A stretch of DNA of 12,560 nucleotides from Methylotenera_A sp031381645 (GCA_031381645.1 JANMYB010000077.1:1-12560), one strand, 5' to 3'; shown: positions 1 to 8,472, numbered from the stretch's first letter. Program-made: numbers and translations. Notes: generated by a model from the letters alone, not told the origin.

Positions 1-634
1 TGCAGGGCATAAGCGTGGTGTAGAAACGGTGCGCGATTTGGTGAAACAATGCGCATTGCTGAATGTGAAATATCTTACGTTATTTGCTTTTAGCAGCGAA
101 AATTGGCGTCGACCAGATGACGAAGTGTCATTTTTGATGGGCTTGTTTATGGATGCGCTGAAGCGCGAAGTGGCAAAGCTGCATGAAAATAATATTCGCC
201 TCATATTAATCGGCAACCGTAGTCGTTTTGGTAAAGATTTAGTGAAGCAAATTAAAATCTCTGAGAAACTGACTGCAAAAAATACTGGCTTAATACTGAC
301 TATTGCTGCCAATTACGGTGGGCGTTGGGATATTTTGCAAGCAACCAATAAAATGATTGCTTTGAATCCAAATAAAACCGAGCCATTTACAGAAGAAGAT
401 ATGGCGCCAAACTTGGCCATGAGTTATGCGCCAGAGCCTGATTTATTTATTCGCACTGGCGGAGAAAAGCGTGTGAGCAACTTTTTGCTATGGCAGTTGG
501 CTTATACCGAGTTTTATTTTACCGACACCTTGTGGCCAGATTTTGACGACAAAGCGTTTCAACTTGCCATTCAATCTTATCAACAACGCGAGCGTCGTTT
601 TGGTCGCACAAGTGAACAGTTGAGTAATGCTTAA
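1..634 (+). CDS. uppS: Isoprenyl transferase (undecaprenyl diphosphate synthase), 5'-truncated by window edge
   Basis: Cis-prenyltransferase that condenses isopentenyl diphosphate units onto farnesyl diphosphate to make the C55 carrier lipid for peptidoglycan and O-antigen synthesis; cytosolic, membrane-associated. The frame is open from base 2, giving AGHKRGVETVRDL, which aligns with the AGHKxG region just after the catalytic DGNGRW motif of E. coli UppS. The ATG at 29 is therefore an internal methionine and roughly the first 40 residues, including the catalytic Asp, lie outside the window. Visible family motifs are FSSENWRRP, IAANYGGRWDI, the diphosphate-binding IRTGGEKRVSNFLLWQ, YFTDTLWPDFD and the C-terminal RERRFG. 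The stop codon overlaps the start of cdsA by 8 bp, so translation is probably coupled. Identification is secure; only the 5' end is missing. Confidence 0.97.
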   Translation, partial: AGHKRGVETVRDLVKQCALLNVKYLTLFAFSSENWRRPDDEVSFLMGLFMDALKREVAKLHENNIRLILIGNRSRFGKDLVKQIKISEKLTAKNTGLILTIAANYGGRWDILQATNKMIALNPNKTEPFTEEDMAPNLAMSYAPEPDLFIRTGGEKRVSNFLLWQLAYTEFYFTDTLWPDFDDKAFQLAIQSYQQRERRFGRTSEQLSNA

Positions 635-1448
635 GAAGCGCATCATCACCTCATTGATATTGGTTGCTGGCTTTGTTCCTGCATTGTTTAAGTTGCCGAA
701 TTTATATTGGGCCTTTGGCATGCTAGTGCTGACCTTACTTGCGTTGCGCGAGTGGGCGAGTATGTTAGGCTTTAGTAAAGTACAAACCCGCACTTATTTG
801 ATTGTGTCATTGTTGGTTGGATTGTTTGTGCTGACGCGCTTGCAGCAACATAATTTGCACCTTTTTTTCTTTCAATCATTGCTAGCATTTTCTATGGCGG
901 CATTTTTCTGGATGCTTATCGTGCCGGTTTGGCTAGCTAAGCAATTTAAGCTTAACGGTTTGGCTGCTAAAGGGTTACTTGGTTGGTTGTTGATGTTACC
1001 GCTATGGTTGGCGCTTATTTGCGCAAAGATAGTCGACCCGATGTTGGTGTTGGTGCTACTGGCAACGATTTGGATTGCCGATAGCGCCGCCTATTTTGCG
1101 GGTAAAAATTTCGGCAAACACAAGCTGGCGTCTACAATTAGCCCAGGTAAAACCTGGGAGGGTGTTTTTGGCGCGCTCATTGCGGTGACCATATTTGGCG
1201 CGATTTTGCATGTTATTTTCGATACTAAAACACTTGTGATTTTCCCCGCGCTGTGGATTATTACTAGCTTTGGTGTGATTGGCGATTTGTTCGAATCTAT
1301 GATGAAACGTCAAGCCAACATCAAAGATAGCGGCGATTTACTGCCTGGCCATGGCGGCATTTTAGATCGTATCGATGGAATTATTCCCAGCCTGCCGATT
1401 GCGATTTTGATGATTTACACTTACAACTATTTTTGGGCTTTGACCTAA
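627..1448 (+). CDS. cdsA: Phosphatidate cytidylyltransferase (CDP-diacylglycerol synthase)
   Basis: Integral inner-membrane enzyme that converts phosphatidic acid and CTP into CDP-diacylglycerol, the branch-point precursor of all glycerophospholipids. The 273-residue protein (E. coli CdsA is about 285) is strongly hydrophobic with about eight predicted membrane segments. Near the C-terminus it carries the full family signature, starting SMMKRQANIKDSGD and continuing LLPGHGGILDRID, which holds the metal-binding Asp residues. Upstream, SPGKTWEG is also typical. The ATG at 627 lies inside the end of uppS (8-bp overlap) with only a weak Shine-Dalgarno-like TTGAG before it, consistent with coupling to uppS translation. 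The dxr start codon follows one base after its stop. Nothing is anomalous. Confidence 0.97.
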   Translation: MLKKRIITSLILVAGFVPALFKLPNLYWAFGMLVLTLLALREWASMLGFSKVQTRTYLIVSLLVGLFVLTRLQQHNLHLFFFQSLLAFSMAAFFWMLIVPVWLAKQFKLNGLAAKGLLGWLLMLPLWLALICAKIVDPMLVLVLLATIWIADSAAYFAGKNFGKHKLASTISPGKTWEGVFGALIAVTIFGAILHVIFDTKTLVIFPALWIITSFGVIGDLFESMMKRQANIKDSGDLLPGHGGILDRIDGIIPSLPIAILMIYTYNYFWALT

Positions 1449-1449
1449 A

Positions 1450-2664
1450 TTGCAAAACGTCACCATTCTAGGCAGTACTGGCACGATTGGCTTGCAAACA
1501 CTAGATGTGATTGCACGGCATGCTAATAAATACAAAGTTTACGCGCTGGCGGCAAACTCGAAAGTTGATGCGCTTTTAAAACAGTGTTTAGAATTTAAAC
1601 CTGTGTTTGCGGTACTTTTGGATGAAGTTGCAGCGCAAGAATTGCGTGAAAAATTAAAAACACTCAACAGCACAACGCAAGTATTGGCAGGCATGTGCGG
1701 CCTAGAGCAGGTTTCTAGCAATGCAGAAGTCGATATTGTCATGGCAGCGATTGTCGGTGCGGCAGGTCTCAGGCCCGCCATGGCTGCGGCACACGCCGGT
1801 AAGCGCATTTTACTGGCGAATAAAGAAACGCTGGTAATGGCAGGCAGTTTATTTATGCAAGCGGTGAAAGCGGGTGGTGCGACGCTGTTGCCAATTGATA
1901 GCGAACATAACGCAATATTTCAAGTAATGCCGCCAGCAGGCTCATGGATATTGGCTCGTGGCGGTATTGAAAATCATGGCATTAAAAAAATAATTCTTAC
2001 TGCTTCGGGCGGACCTTTTAGACAATATACGCAACAACAATTAGAACATGTGACTCCAGAATTAGCTCTCAAACATCCCAATTGGGTGATGGGTGCAAAA
2101 ATCACCATCGACTCTGCAACTCTTATGAATAAGGGGCTGGAGGTGATTGAGGCACATTGGTTATTTAATGCAAATCCAGAACATATCGATGTCGTTGTGC
2201 ATCCGCAAAGTATTATTCATTCGATGGTGGAATATGCAGACGGCAGCATTTTGGCACAGATGGGCAACCCAGATATGCGCACGCCGATTGCTTATGCGCT
2301 GGGTTATCCAGATCGCATTGAGTCTGGTGTGGACTCACTTAATTTGTTGGAAATCGCAAAATTAGAGTTTGAAGCACCAGATATTAAGCGCTTTCCTTGT
2401 TTGCAGTTGGCTTACAATGCACTCAAAATTGGTGGCACGGCGCCAGCCATTCTAAACGCGGTCAACGAGGTGGCAGTGGCGGCGTTTTTGGATCATAAAA
2501 TCCACTTTTTAGACATTGCTACTTTGATCGCAAAAGCTCTCGACTCTATTCAATCTGCGCCAGTGATTTCGCTGAACCAACTCATTGCGGCTGATGGCGA
2601 AGCAAGAAGTTTTGCGCAAGAGCATCTCTGCAAGTTAGATTCTAAGAGGGTCGTGGTGGCATGA
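1450..2664 (+). CDS. dxr: 1-deoxy-D-xylulose 5-phosphate reductoisomerase
   Basis: Second enzyme of the MEP (non-mevalonate) isoprenoid pathway: NADPH-dependent rearrangement and reduction of DXP to 2-C-methyl-D-erythritol 4-phosphate in the cytosol. The 404-residue length fits the family (E. coli 398). The N-terminal NADPH fold shows GSTGTIG; the metal ligands are D150 and E152 (LPIDSEHNAIFQ) and E231 (MNKGLEVIEAHW), at the same numbers as in E. coli. LANKETLVMAG and HPNWVMGAKITIDSATLMNKG are also present. The start is TTG: an in-frame TGA at 1441-1443 lies only two codons upstream with no ATG or GTG between, and the protein from this TTG (MQNVTILGSTG) matches the normal family N-terminus. 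No Shine-Dalgarno is visible, so translation is probably coupled to cdsA, which ends one base earlier. The 3' end overlaps rseP by 4 bp (ATGA). Confidence 0.97.
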   Translation: MQNVTILGSTGTIGLQTLDVIARHANKYKVYALAANSKVDALLKQCLEFKPVFAVLLDEVAAQELREKLKTLNSTTQVLAGMCGLEQVSSNAEVDIVMAAIVGAAGLRPAMAAAHAGKRILLANKETLVMAGSLFMQAVKAGGATLLPIDSEHNAIFQVMPPAGSWILARGGIENHGIKKIILTASGGPFRQYTQQQLEHVTPELALKHPNWVMGAKITIDSATLMNKGLEVIEAHWLFNANPEHIDVVVHPQSIIHSMVEYADGSILAQMGNPDMRTPIAYALGYPDRIESGVDSLNLLEIAKLEFEAPDIKRFPCLQLAYNALKIGGTAPAILNAVNEVAVAAFLDHKIHFLDIATLIAKALDSIQSAPVISLNQLIAADGEARSFAQEHLCKLDSKRVVVA

Positions 2665-4034
2665 TGGCGCTCATCGCGTTTATTGTCACCATTGGCATTT
2701 TGGTTACCATACACGAATTCGGTCACTTTCAAGTCGCGCGGTGGTGTGGCGTAAAAGTTTTAAGATTTTCAATCGGATTTGGCAAGCCACTTTGGCAAAA
2801 AACATTTGGCAAAGATGAAACAGAATTTGTGTTAGCGGCGATTCCGCTGGGCGGCTACGTGAAAATGCTCGATGAAAGAGAACTAAAGGAAGAAGAAAAT
2901 TCTATCAATTACTCCGAAGTTGAATTAGAGCGTGCGTTTAATCGACAAAGTGTATGGAGGCGCATTGCTATTGTGTTGGCTGGCCCTCTAGCTAATTTGC
3001 TACTGGCAGTCGCTTTGTATTGGGGATTATTTATGTTGGGCGTCACTGGCATGCGCCCCATCATTGGTGTGGTGGAAGAGAATAGTTTGGCCGCACAGGC
3101 CAGTTTAAAATCGGGTGAAATCATTCAAAAAGTGGCTGGAAACCCAGTATCTACATGGCAGGAGGCGCGCTGGGCACTGCTGGAAGAGTCGCTAGAAAGC
3201 AAAACAGTTGAGATTGAGGCGACAAATAACAATAAGGAATTGTTGCAACATACCTTGAGTTTTGATGGCACTAACAATGATGCAGAAATTGATGTGCTGA
3301 AAAAAATAGGTTTAGAGCCCTTTAAGCCCAATATTCCCGCCGTCATTGGCGAAATATTATCTGATAGCGCTGCAGAAAAAGCCGGTTTCAAACTAGACGA
3401 CAAAATTTTGCGCATCGATGGCGTGGAAATGGATGGTTGGGAGCAGGTGGTCAATAACATTAAAGACAACCCGAGCAAACCTTTGCAATTTGAATTGGTA
3501 CGATCTCAAAAAATAGTACATATCACTGCTACACCAGAGTCAGTTGAAGAGGGTGACGAAACCATCGGTAGATTAGGTGCCGGTGTGAAACTTGAGCAAG
3601 TAGAATTAGATAAATTATTAATTACATTACATTATTCACCACTCATTAGCTTGCAAAAAGCCATTGTAAAAACTTGGGATACCTCAATTTTCAGCCTACA
3701 AATGCTAGGTAAAATGCTGACTGGTAAAGTATCTTTAAAAGGCATTAGTGGGCCACTGACAATCGCTGATTACGCTGGAAAAAGTGCAAATTTGGGCTTA
3801 ATTACATTTTTAGGCTTTTTGGCTTTGGTCAGTATCAGCATCGGCGTGCTCAACCTTTTGCCAATTCCTGTGTTAGATGGCGGCCATTTGATGTATTATA
3901 TAGCTGAGATTTTCAAAGGCTCACCGGTTTCGGAACGTACGATGCTGGCAGGTCAAAAATTAGGCTTTGGATTACTAGGTTTACTCATGACGATTGCATT
4001 ATTTAACGACTTCAATAGATTAGTCACGGGTTAA
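2661..4034 (+). CDS. rseP: RseP site-2 zinc metalloprotease (intramembrane)
   Basis: Inner-membrane intramembrane protease of the site-2 family. In E. coli it makes the second cut of anti-sigma factor RseA to release sigma-E and also clears remnant signal peptides. The 457-residue protein (E. coli 450) has the zinc-binding HEFGH motif (H18, E19, H22) in the first membrane segment, and the third ligand in NLLPIPVLDGGHL (D406) near the C-terminus. Two PDZ domains lie between, at roughly residues 120-200 and 220-300. RFSIGFGKPLW and IPLGGYVKMLDERE are conserved family stretches. A GAGGG stands 10 nt before the first ATG (2661) and 13 nt before the second (2664), so the first is preferred. It overlaps dxr by ATGA, and bamA follows after 4 bp. 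No rseA or rpoE is in the window, so the substrate here is inferred from the family. Confidence 0.97.
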   Translation: MMALIAFIVTIGILVTIHEFGHFQVARWCGVKVLRFSIGFGKPLWQKTFGKDETEFVLAAIPLGGYVKMLDERELKEEENSINYSEVELERAFNRQSVWRRIAIVLAGPLANLLLAVALYWGLFMLGVTGMRPIIGVVEENSLAAQASLKSGEIIQKVAGNPVSTWQEARWALLEESLESKTVEIEATNNNKELLQHTLSFDGTNNDAEIDVLKKIGLEPFKPNIPAVIGEILSDSAAEKAGFKLDDKILRIDGVEMDGWEQVVNNIKDNPSKPLQFELVRSQKIVHITATPESVEEGDETIGRLGAGVKLEQVELDKLLITLHYSPLISLQKAIVKTWDTSIFSLQMLGKMLTGKVSLKGISGPLTIADYAGKSANLGLITFLGFLALVSISIGVLNLLPIPVLDGGHLMYYIAEIFKGSPVSERTMLAGQKLGFGLLGLLMTIALFNDFNRLVTG

Positions 4035-4038
4035 AAGT

Positions 4039-6336
4039 TTGTTTAAAACTCGTTACATTTCATCTCTCATTATTGCGCTCTTTAGCCATCAAGCCATGGC
4101 GTTAGAGCCTTTCGTTATTAAAGACATCCGCGTGGAAGGCCTCCAGCGTACCGAAGCTGGCACGATATTTACCTACTTGCCTGTGCAAGCGGGTGATGTG
4201 ATGTCCGATGAAAAAGCCACGCAAGCAATTAAATCGCTCTATAACACGGGTTTCTTTAAAGATGTGCGCATAGAAGCCGATGGCGATGTGCTGGTAGTGA
4301 CGGTGCAAGAGCGCTCAGCTATCGCTAAAATTGATTTCAGCGGTAACAAGTCATTCCCATCTGACAAAATGACCGAAGGCTTAAAGCAAATCGGCATTTC
4401 TGAAGGTTTGATTTTCGATAAATCCCAATTAGACCGTGCTGAGCAAGAAGTTAAGCGACAGTATTTAGCGCAAGGCAAATATGGTGCTACCGTAAAAACC
4501 GTGGTTTCGCCGCTAGAGCGCAACCGTGTGGCAGTCAAGTTTGAGATTGAAGAGGGCGTGGTTGCCAAAATTCGCGATATTAATATCGTTGGTAACAACG
4601 CCTATACTACCGATGATTTACGTGCTGAGTTTTTGCTTACCACGCCGAATTGGATGAGTTGGTGGAATAAAGACGACCAATATTCAAAACAAAAATTGAC
4701 TGCTGATTTAGAAACGCTTAAGTCGTTTTACATGAATCAAGGTTATTTAGAATTTTCGATTGATTCTACGCAGGTGTCTATTTCTCCCGATAAACAAGAC
4801 ATTTACATTACAGTGAATGTAACCGAAGGCGAAAAATACACGATTAGCGACGTAAAATTGGCGGGTGAATTGCAGGTGCCAGAGGAAGAGCTCAAGCCTT
4901 TGATTAAAATACAAAAAGGCGACACATTTAATCGTCAATTGGTGACAGAAACCAGCAAGGCTATAGGCGATAGATTGGGTAATGAGGGGTACGCTTTTTC
5001 GAATGTGAACGCGATTCCAGAAATTAACAAAGTAGATCACACCGCGGCATTCACCTTCTTTGTTGACCCAGGTAAGCGCGTGTATGTGCGCCGCATTAAT
5101 TTAACTGGTAACACGCGTACACGCGATAATGTATTGCGTCGCGAAATGCGCCAGCTTGAATCTGCTTGGTATGCAGGCGACAAAATCAATCGCTCAAAAG
5201 AACGGTTAGATAGACTACAGTATTTTGATACAGTCGATGTGGAAACGCCAGCTGTGCCTGGTACTGCAGACCAAGTAGATGTAAACATCAATGTCACAGA
5301 AAAGTCGACTGGTAGCATTCAGTTTGGAGCAGGTTTATCTAGCAGTGATGGCGTGGTGCTGGGAGTGACTGTCAATCAGCCAAACTTTTTAGGTACTGGT
5401 AATCGCGTCAACGCACAAGTGAATACAAGTAAGAGAAATACGGTTTATTCATTATCCTACACTGACCCATACTTTACCCCTGATGGCGTAAGTCGTGGTT
5501 TTGATGTTTATAGACGCGACGTAGATACTAGCTCAGATAATAGTATTGGTACATATGATAGCCAATCGTATGGTGCAGGCGTTCGCTTTGGTTTGCCTTT
5601 AAGTGAAAACGCCTTTTTCTCAGTTGGTTTAACGGGCGACTTTACTAAAATTGATTTGTCGAGTGATAGTCCTAAACAATATAAAGACTTTTGCGGTAAT
5701 AGCAGTGGGTGTACAAGCAACTCATTACAGCTCGCTGCCTCTTGGACACATGATTCACGAGATAATACATTATTTCCCAATAAAGGGGTCTTGCAAAAAC
5801 TGAGTGCTGAAGTGTCGCTGCCAGTATTAGATTTGGAGTACTATAAGCTAGAGTACAGGCACGCTTGGTTTAAGGATGTAACAAAGAATTTTACGTTTAT
5901 GTTGAATGGCGAGCTGGGTTACGCAGATAGTTATGGCAATAAAAACTACCCATTCTTTAAAAACTTTTATGTAGGCGGCGTAAATTCAGTGCGCGGCTTT
6001 GATAACGGATCAATTGGTCCGCGAGATGTTGATGTTAACGGTGAAGATTTTGCAGTTGGGGGGACTACACGCATTGTAGGCAACGCAGAAGTTTTTGCAC
6101 CAGTACCATTTATTAAAAACTCTTCACAATTTCGCTTAAGTGCATTCCTAGATGCAGGTAGTGTGTACGCAAACAACCAAAGTATTAATTTGGGTGAATT
6201 GAGATACTCAACAGGGGCTGGTATAAGTTGGTTTTCACCATTTGGCCCATTGAAGCTAGTATTTGCTAAAGCGCTTAACGAAAAAGAGGGTGATAAAACT
6301 CAAACACTACAATTTCAGCTTGGCTCACAGTTTTAG
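4039..6336 (+). CDS. bamA: Outer membrane protein assembly factor BamA
   Basis: Essential core of the BAM complex, which folds beta-barrel proteins into the outer membrane. The 765-residue precursor (E. coli 810) begins with a signal peptide cleaved after AMA (residue 21). About five POTRA domains follow to roughly residue 420 (e.g. FVIKDIRVEGLQRTEAG; RRINLTGNTRTRDNVLRREM), then a 16-strand Omp85 barrel. The barrel has the conserved VRGF at 651-654 and ends in an aromatic beta-signal (LQFQLGSQF). The start is TTG: an in-frame TAG at 4021-4023 leaves no ATG or GTG candidate, and the next ATG (residue 20) would remove the signal peptide. There is no clear Shine-Dalgarno, and rseP ends 4 bp upstream. 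Cys552 and Cys558 sit in a probable extracellular loop (KDFCGNSSGCTS) and could form a disulfide. Confidence 0.97.
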   Translation: MFKTRYISSLIIALFSHQAMALEPFVIKDIRVEGLQRTEAGTIFTYLPVQAGDVMSDEKATQAIKSLYNTGFFKDVRIEADGDVLVVTVQERSAIAKIDFSGNKSFPSDKMTEGLKQIGISEGLIFDKSQLDRAEQEVKRQYLAQGKYGATVKTVVSPLERNRVAVKFEIEEGVVAKIRDINIVGNNAYTTDDLRAEFLLTTPNWMSWWNKDDQYSKQKLTADLETLKSFYMNQGYLEFSIDSTQVSISPDKQDIYITVNVTEGEKYTISDVKLAGELQVPEEELKPLIKIQKGDTFNRQLVTETSKAIGDRLGNEGYAFSNVNAIPEINKVDHTAAFTFFVDPGKRVYVRRINLTGNTRTRDNVLRREMRQLESAWYAGDKINRSKERLDRLQYFDTVDVETPAVPGTADQVDVNINVTEKSTGSIQFGAGLSSSDGVVLGVTVNQPNFLGTGNRVNAQVNTSKRNTVYSLSYTDPYFTPDGVSRGFDVYRRDVDTSSDNSIGTYDSQSYGAGVRFGLPLSENAFFSVGLTGDFTKIDLSSDSPKQYKDFCGNSSGCTSNSLQLAASWTHDSRDNTLFPNKGVLQKLSAEVSLPVLDLEYYKLEYRHAWFKDVTKNFTFMLNGELGYADSYGNKNYPFFKNFYVGGVNSVRGFDNGSIGPRDVDVNGEDFAVGGTTRIVGNAEVFAPVPFIKNSSQFRLSAFLDAGSVYANNQSINLGELRYSTGAGISWFSPFGPLKLVFAKALNEKEGDKTQTLQFQLGSQF

Positions 6337-6363
6337 CTAGATTAGTTTAGAATATAAGTAGGT

Positions 6364-6377
6364 GAGCATCGATGCTC
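6364..6377. repeat. Perfect 14-bp palindrome in the bamA-skp gap
   Basis: GAGCATCGATGCTC is its own reverse complement. In RNA it would form a 7-bp stem (6362-6368 with 6373-6379, including one G-U pair) around a UCGA loop, about 20 nt before the skp start. No T-run follows, so it does not look like an intrinsic terminator. It could be an operator for a dimeric regulator, an mRNA processing site or a stabilising hairpin between bamA and skp; the sequence alone does not decide. Confidence 0.6.
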
Positions 6378-6386
6378 GCAAAAGTT

Positions 6387-6391
6387 AGGAG
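6387..6391 (+). promoter_or_regulatory. Shine-Dalgarno that fixes the skp GTG start
   Basis: AGGAG sits 7 nt before the GTG at 6399, an ideal spacing. An ATG at 6392 directly abuts the AGGAG, is out of frame and reaches a stop after seven codons. The skp frame itself has a TGA at 6393-6395. The site therefore supports GTG as the true start. Confidence 0.75.
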
Positions 6392-6398
6392 ATGAGAA

Positions 6399-6920
6399 GT
6401 GGCTCAACAATTTAGAACTTTAATATTCGCTGGATTAGGATTATTGGCTTTTACGTCAGGCCTGAGCACACACTTAAATGCGGCAGAGCTGAAGGTTGGT
6501 TATGTGCAGGTGGATAAAATTTTACAAGAGGCGCCACAAACTGCAGAAAGTGGCAAAAAACTTGAGAAGGAGTTTAGCCCAAAATCGCAAGAATTAGACC
6601 GTATGCAAAAGCAAATTCGTGATATTGAAGCCACCCTAGATAAAGAAGGCGTGACGCTTTCTGAAACTGAGCGTCGCAATAAAGAACGTGATGCTTCCAA
6701 TTTGAAAATCGAGTTTCAACGTAAACAACGCGAATTGCGCGAAGATATTAACTTACGTAAAAATGAAGAGTTGGCTAGCCTGCAAGACCGCATCAATAAA
6801 GCTGTGCAGACCGTTTCTGAAGCGGATGGCTATGATTTAGTGGTGTATGGGGGCGTAGCTTATGCCAGTAAAAAAATTGACATTACCGATAAAGTGTTAA
6901 AACTTCTCGGTAAAAAATAA
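6399..6920 (+). CDS. skp: Periplasmic chaperone Skp/OmpH
   Basis: Periplasmic holdase that binds unfolded outer-membrane proteins as they leave the Sec translocon and hands them to the BAM complex. The 173-residue precursor (E. coli 161) has a signal peptide with a hydrophobic core (LIFAGLGLLAF) and a likely cleavage after LNA or LNAA (residues 28-29). The mature start ELKVGYVQVDKILQEAP is typical of the OmpH family. A long charged helical stretch at about 50-135 (e.g. LDRMQKQIRDIEATL, REDINLRKNEELASLQDRI) should form the coiled-coil tentacle. The conserved C-terminal part includes YDLVVYGGVAYASKKIDIT. The start is GTG with a good AGGAG, unlike the upstream genes. Its place directly after bamA matches its role. 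Confidence 0.95.
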   Translation: MAQQFRTLIFAGLGLLAFTSGLSTHLNAAELKVGYVQVDKILQEAPQTAESGKKLEKEFSPKSQELDRMQKQIRDIEATLDKEGVTLSETERRNKERDASNLKIEFQRKQRELREDINLRKNEELASLQDRINKAVQTVSEADGYDLVVYGGVAYASKKIDITDKVLKLLGKK

Positions 6921-6938
6921 GTTTTATGTCTATTATTT

Positions 6939-7994
6939 ATGCGTTTAAATTTATCGCTTCAGCAAATCGTCGAACAATTGGGTGGCAAGGCATCAGGTAA
7001 TACTGAAACTCAAATTGTTAGAGTAGGCTCGTTGGCGTTGGCGCAAGCTGGCGCCATTAGTTTTTTTAGTGACACTAAATATACAACTCAGCTAAAAAAC
7101 ACCTCTGCAAGTGCCGTCATTATTGGGGCACAGCATGCATCCCTTACAAACTTACCAAAAATAATCATTGATAATCCTTATGCCTATTTTGCAAAGGTTT
7201 CTCAGTTGTTGAATCCGACTTATGTTGCCTCAAAAGGCATTCATGCCAGTGCAGTCATTGAGGTTACCGCTGTCATCCCAACAAGTTGCAGTATTGCGGC
7301 TAACGCGGTGATTGGAGCCAATGTGGTACTTGGCAATAACGTGACTATTGGCGCGGGTAGTGTGGTTGAACGTGATTGTAGCATTGCCGACGATACAGTT
7401 TTAGAAGCCAATGTAACGATTAAGCATGGCACACAAATTGGGGAAAATTGTCATTTATTCTCAGGCTGTGTCATTGGTAATGATGGTTTTGGTTATGCAG
7501 AAGAGGCAGGGTTAGACGAAACGAAGCACTGGGTAAAAATTCCGCAAGTAGGCCGCGTGATTATTCAAGATCACGTCGATATTGGTGCTAATACCACGGT
7601 TGACCGCGGCGCGATTGATGATACAGTGATTGAAGAGGGCGTAAAGTTAGACAATCTCATCCAAATCGCGCATAACTGTCGCATAGGCGCGCATACCGTC
7701 ATTGCGGGCTGTGCGGGCATTGCAGGCAGTGCCATTATTGGTAAACATTGCAAAATTGGTGGTGCGGCCATGATTCTCGGCCATTTAAGCATTGCCGATC
7801 ACGTGACTATATCGCCTGGTAGCATGATTATGCGCTCCATTAGCAAGGCTGGCACCTATACTGCACTAATGCCATCACAAACGCATGAAGATTGGCTTAA
7901 AACCGCTGCAAATATTCGCCACTTAAGCCAATTAACAGATAAAATAAAGACCTTGGAAGCAACTGTTGCTAAACTAAACTCAATTAAGAAATAA
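6939..7994 (+). CDS. lpxD: UDP-3-O-(3-hydroxyacyl)glucosamine N-acyltransferase
   Basis: Third step of lipid A synthesis: transfers a 3-hydroxyacyl chain from ACP to the 2-amino group of UDP-3-O-acyl-glucosamine, in the cytosol. The 351-residue protein (E. coli 341) has the N-terminal uridine-binding domain (about 1-100) and then a left-handed beta-helix of hexapeptide repeats (for example VIGANVVLGNNVTIGAGSVV). The catalytic His is H245 in NLIQIAHNCRIG, matching E. coli H239. GNDGFGYA and VDRGAIDDTVI are conserved family stretches. The C-terminal helix (about 320-350, LTDKIKTLEATVAKLNS) is the usual ACP-interacting extension. It starts at ATG 6939, 18 bp after skp, without an obvious Shine-Dalgarno; an ATG at 6926 is out of frame. 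Confidence 0.97.
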   Translation: MRLNLSLQQIVEQLGGKASGNTETQIVRVGSLALAQAGAISFFSDTKYTTQLKNTSASAVIIGAQHASLTNLPKIIIDNPYAYFAKVSQLLNPTYVASKGIHASAVIEVTAVIPTSCSIAANAVIGANVVLGNNVTIGAGSVVERDCSIADDTVLEANVTIKHGTQIGENCHLFSGCVIGNDGFGYAEEAGLDETKHWVKIPQVGRVIIQDHVDIGANTTVDRGAIDDTVIEEGVKLDNLIQIAHNCRIGAHTVIAGCAGIAGSAIIGKHCKIGGAAMILGHLSIADHVTISPGSMIMRSISKAGTYTALMPSQTHEDWLKTAANIRHLSQLTDKIKTLEATVAKLNSIKK

Positions 7995-8007
7995 TCGGGA
8001 ATCCAAT

Positions 8008-8472
8008 ATGACTGACGACGCTGCAAGCGGCATGGATATTCATGAAATACTGGATCATTTGCCACATCGCTACCCATTTGTGCTGATAGATCGCGTGATT
8101 TCAATGGAGTTAGGTAAAGAAATCACCGCATTAAAGAATGTGAGTGTGAATGAACCTTTTTTCCCTGGTCATTTTCCCTATCATCCTGTCATGCCAGGCG
8201 TGTTGATTGTAGAAGCCATGGCGCAAGCGGCTGCGATACTCTCGTTTAAAACCATGGGAACCAAGCCGACGGATGATTCCGTGTACTATTTTGCAGGCAT
8301 TGATAGCGCGCGCTTTAAAAAGCCTGTTTCACCAGGGGATCAGATTATTTTGAATGTAAAAATTGACCGTATTTTAAAAGGCATTTGGAAATACACGGGT
8401 GTCGCCACCGTGGATGGCGTTGTAGTGGCTGAGGCCAGTATGATGTGTATTTTAAAGGCAATTGAAAAATAA
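8008..8472 (+). CDS. fabZ: 3-hydroxyacyl-[acyl-carrier-protein] dehydratase FabZ
   Basis: Hotdog-fold dehydratase that removes water from (R)-3-hydroxyacyl-ACP in fatty acid elongation. It competes with LpxA and LpxD for the same substrate, which explains its place between their genes. The 154-residue protein (E. coli 151) has the conserved LPHRYPFVLIDRV, the catalytic H55 in NEPFFPGHFP and E69 in GVLIVEAMAQ, plus YYFAGIDSARFKKPVSPGDQ. The ATG at 8008 has GGGA 7 nt upstream (7997-8000), which favours it over the internal Met9 at 8032, where homology becomes strong. It begins 13 bp after lpxD. The downstream gap to lpxA is unusual (see 8473-8528). Confidence 0.97.
   Translation: MTDDAASGMDIHEILDHLPHRYPFVLIDRVISMELGKEITALKNVSVNEPFFPGHFPYHPVMPGVLIVEAMAQAAAILSFKTMGTKPTDDSVYYFAGIDSARFKKPVSPGDQIILNVKIDRILKGIWKYTGVATVDGVVVAEASMMCILKAIEK

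Noticed and set aside
29..31. ATG at 29... taken as the uppS start
   Set aside because: The in-frame codons before it encode AGHKRGVE, a conserved UppS stretch, so the codon at 29 (GTG) is internal.
861..870. Run of seven T in cdsA as a possible frameshift or slippage site
   Set aside because: The cdsA frame is intact on both sides and matches the family throughout; the run encodes Phe residues in a membrane segment.
6926..7000. ATG at 6926 as an earlier lpxD start or a small gene
   Set aside because: It is out of frame with lpxD and stops after about 24 codons; the ATG at 6939 gives the normal LpxD N-terminus.
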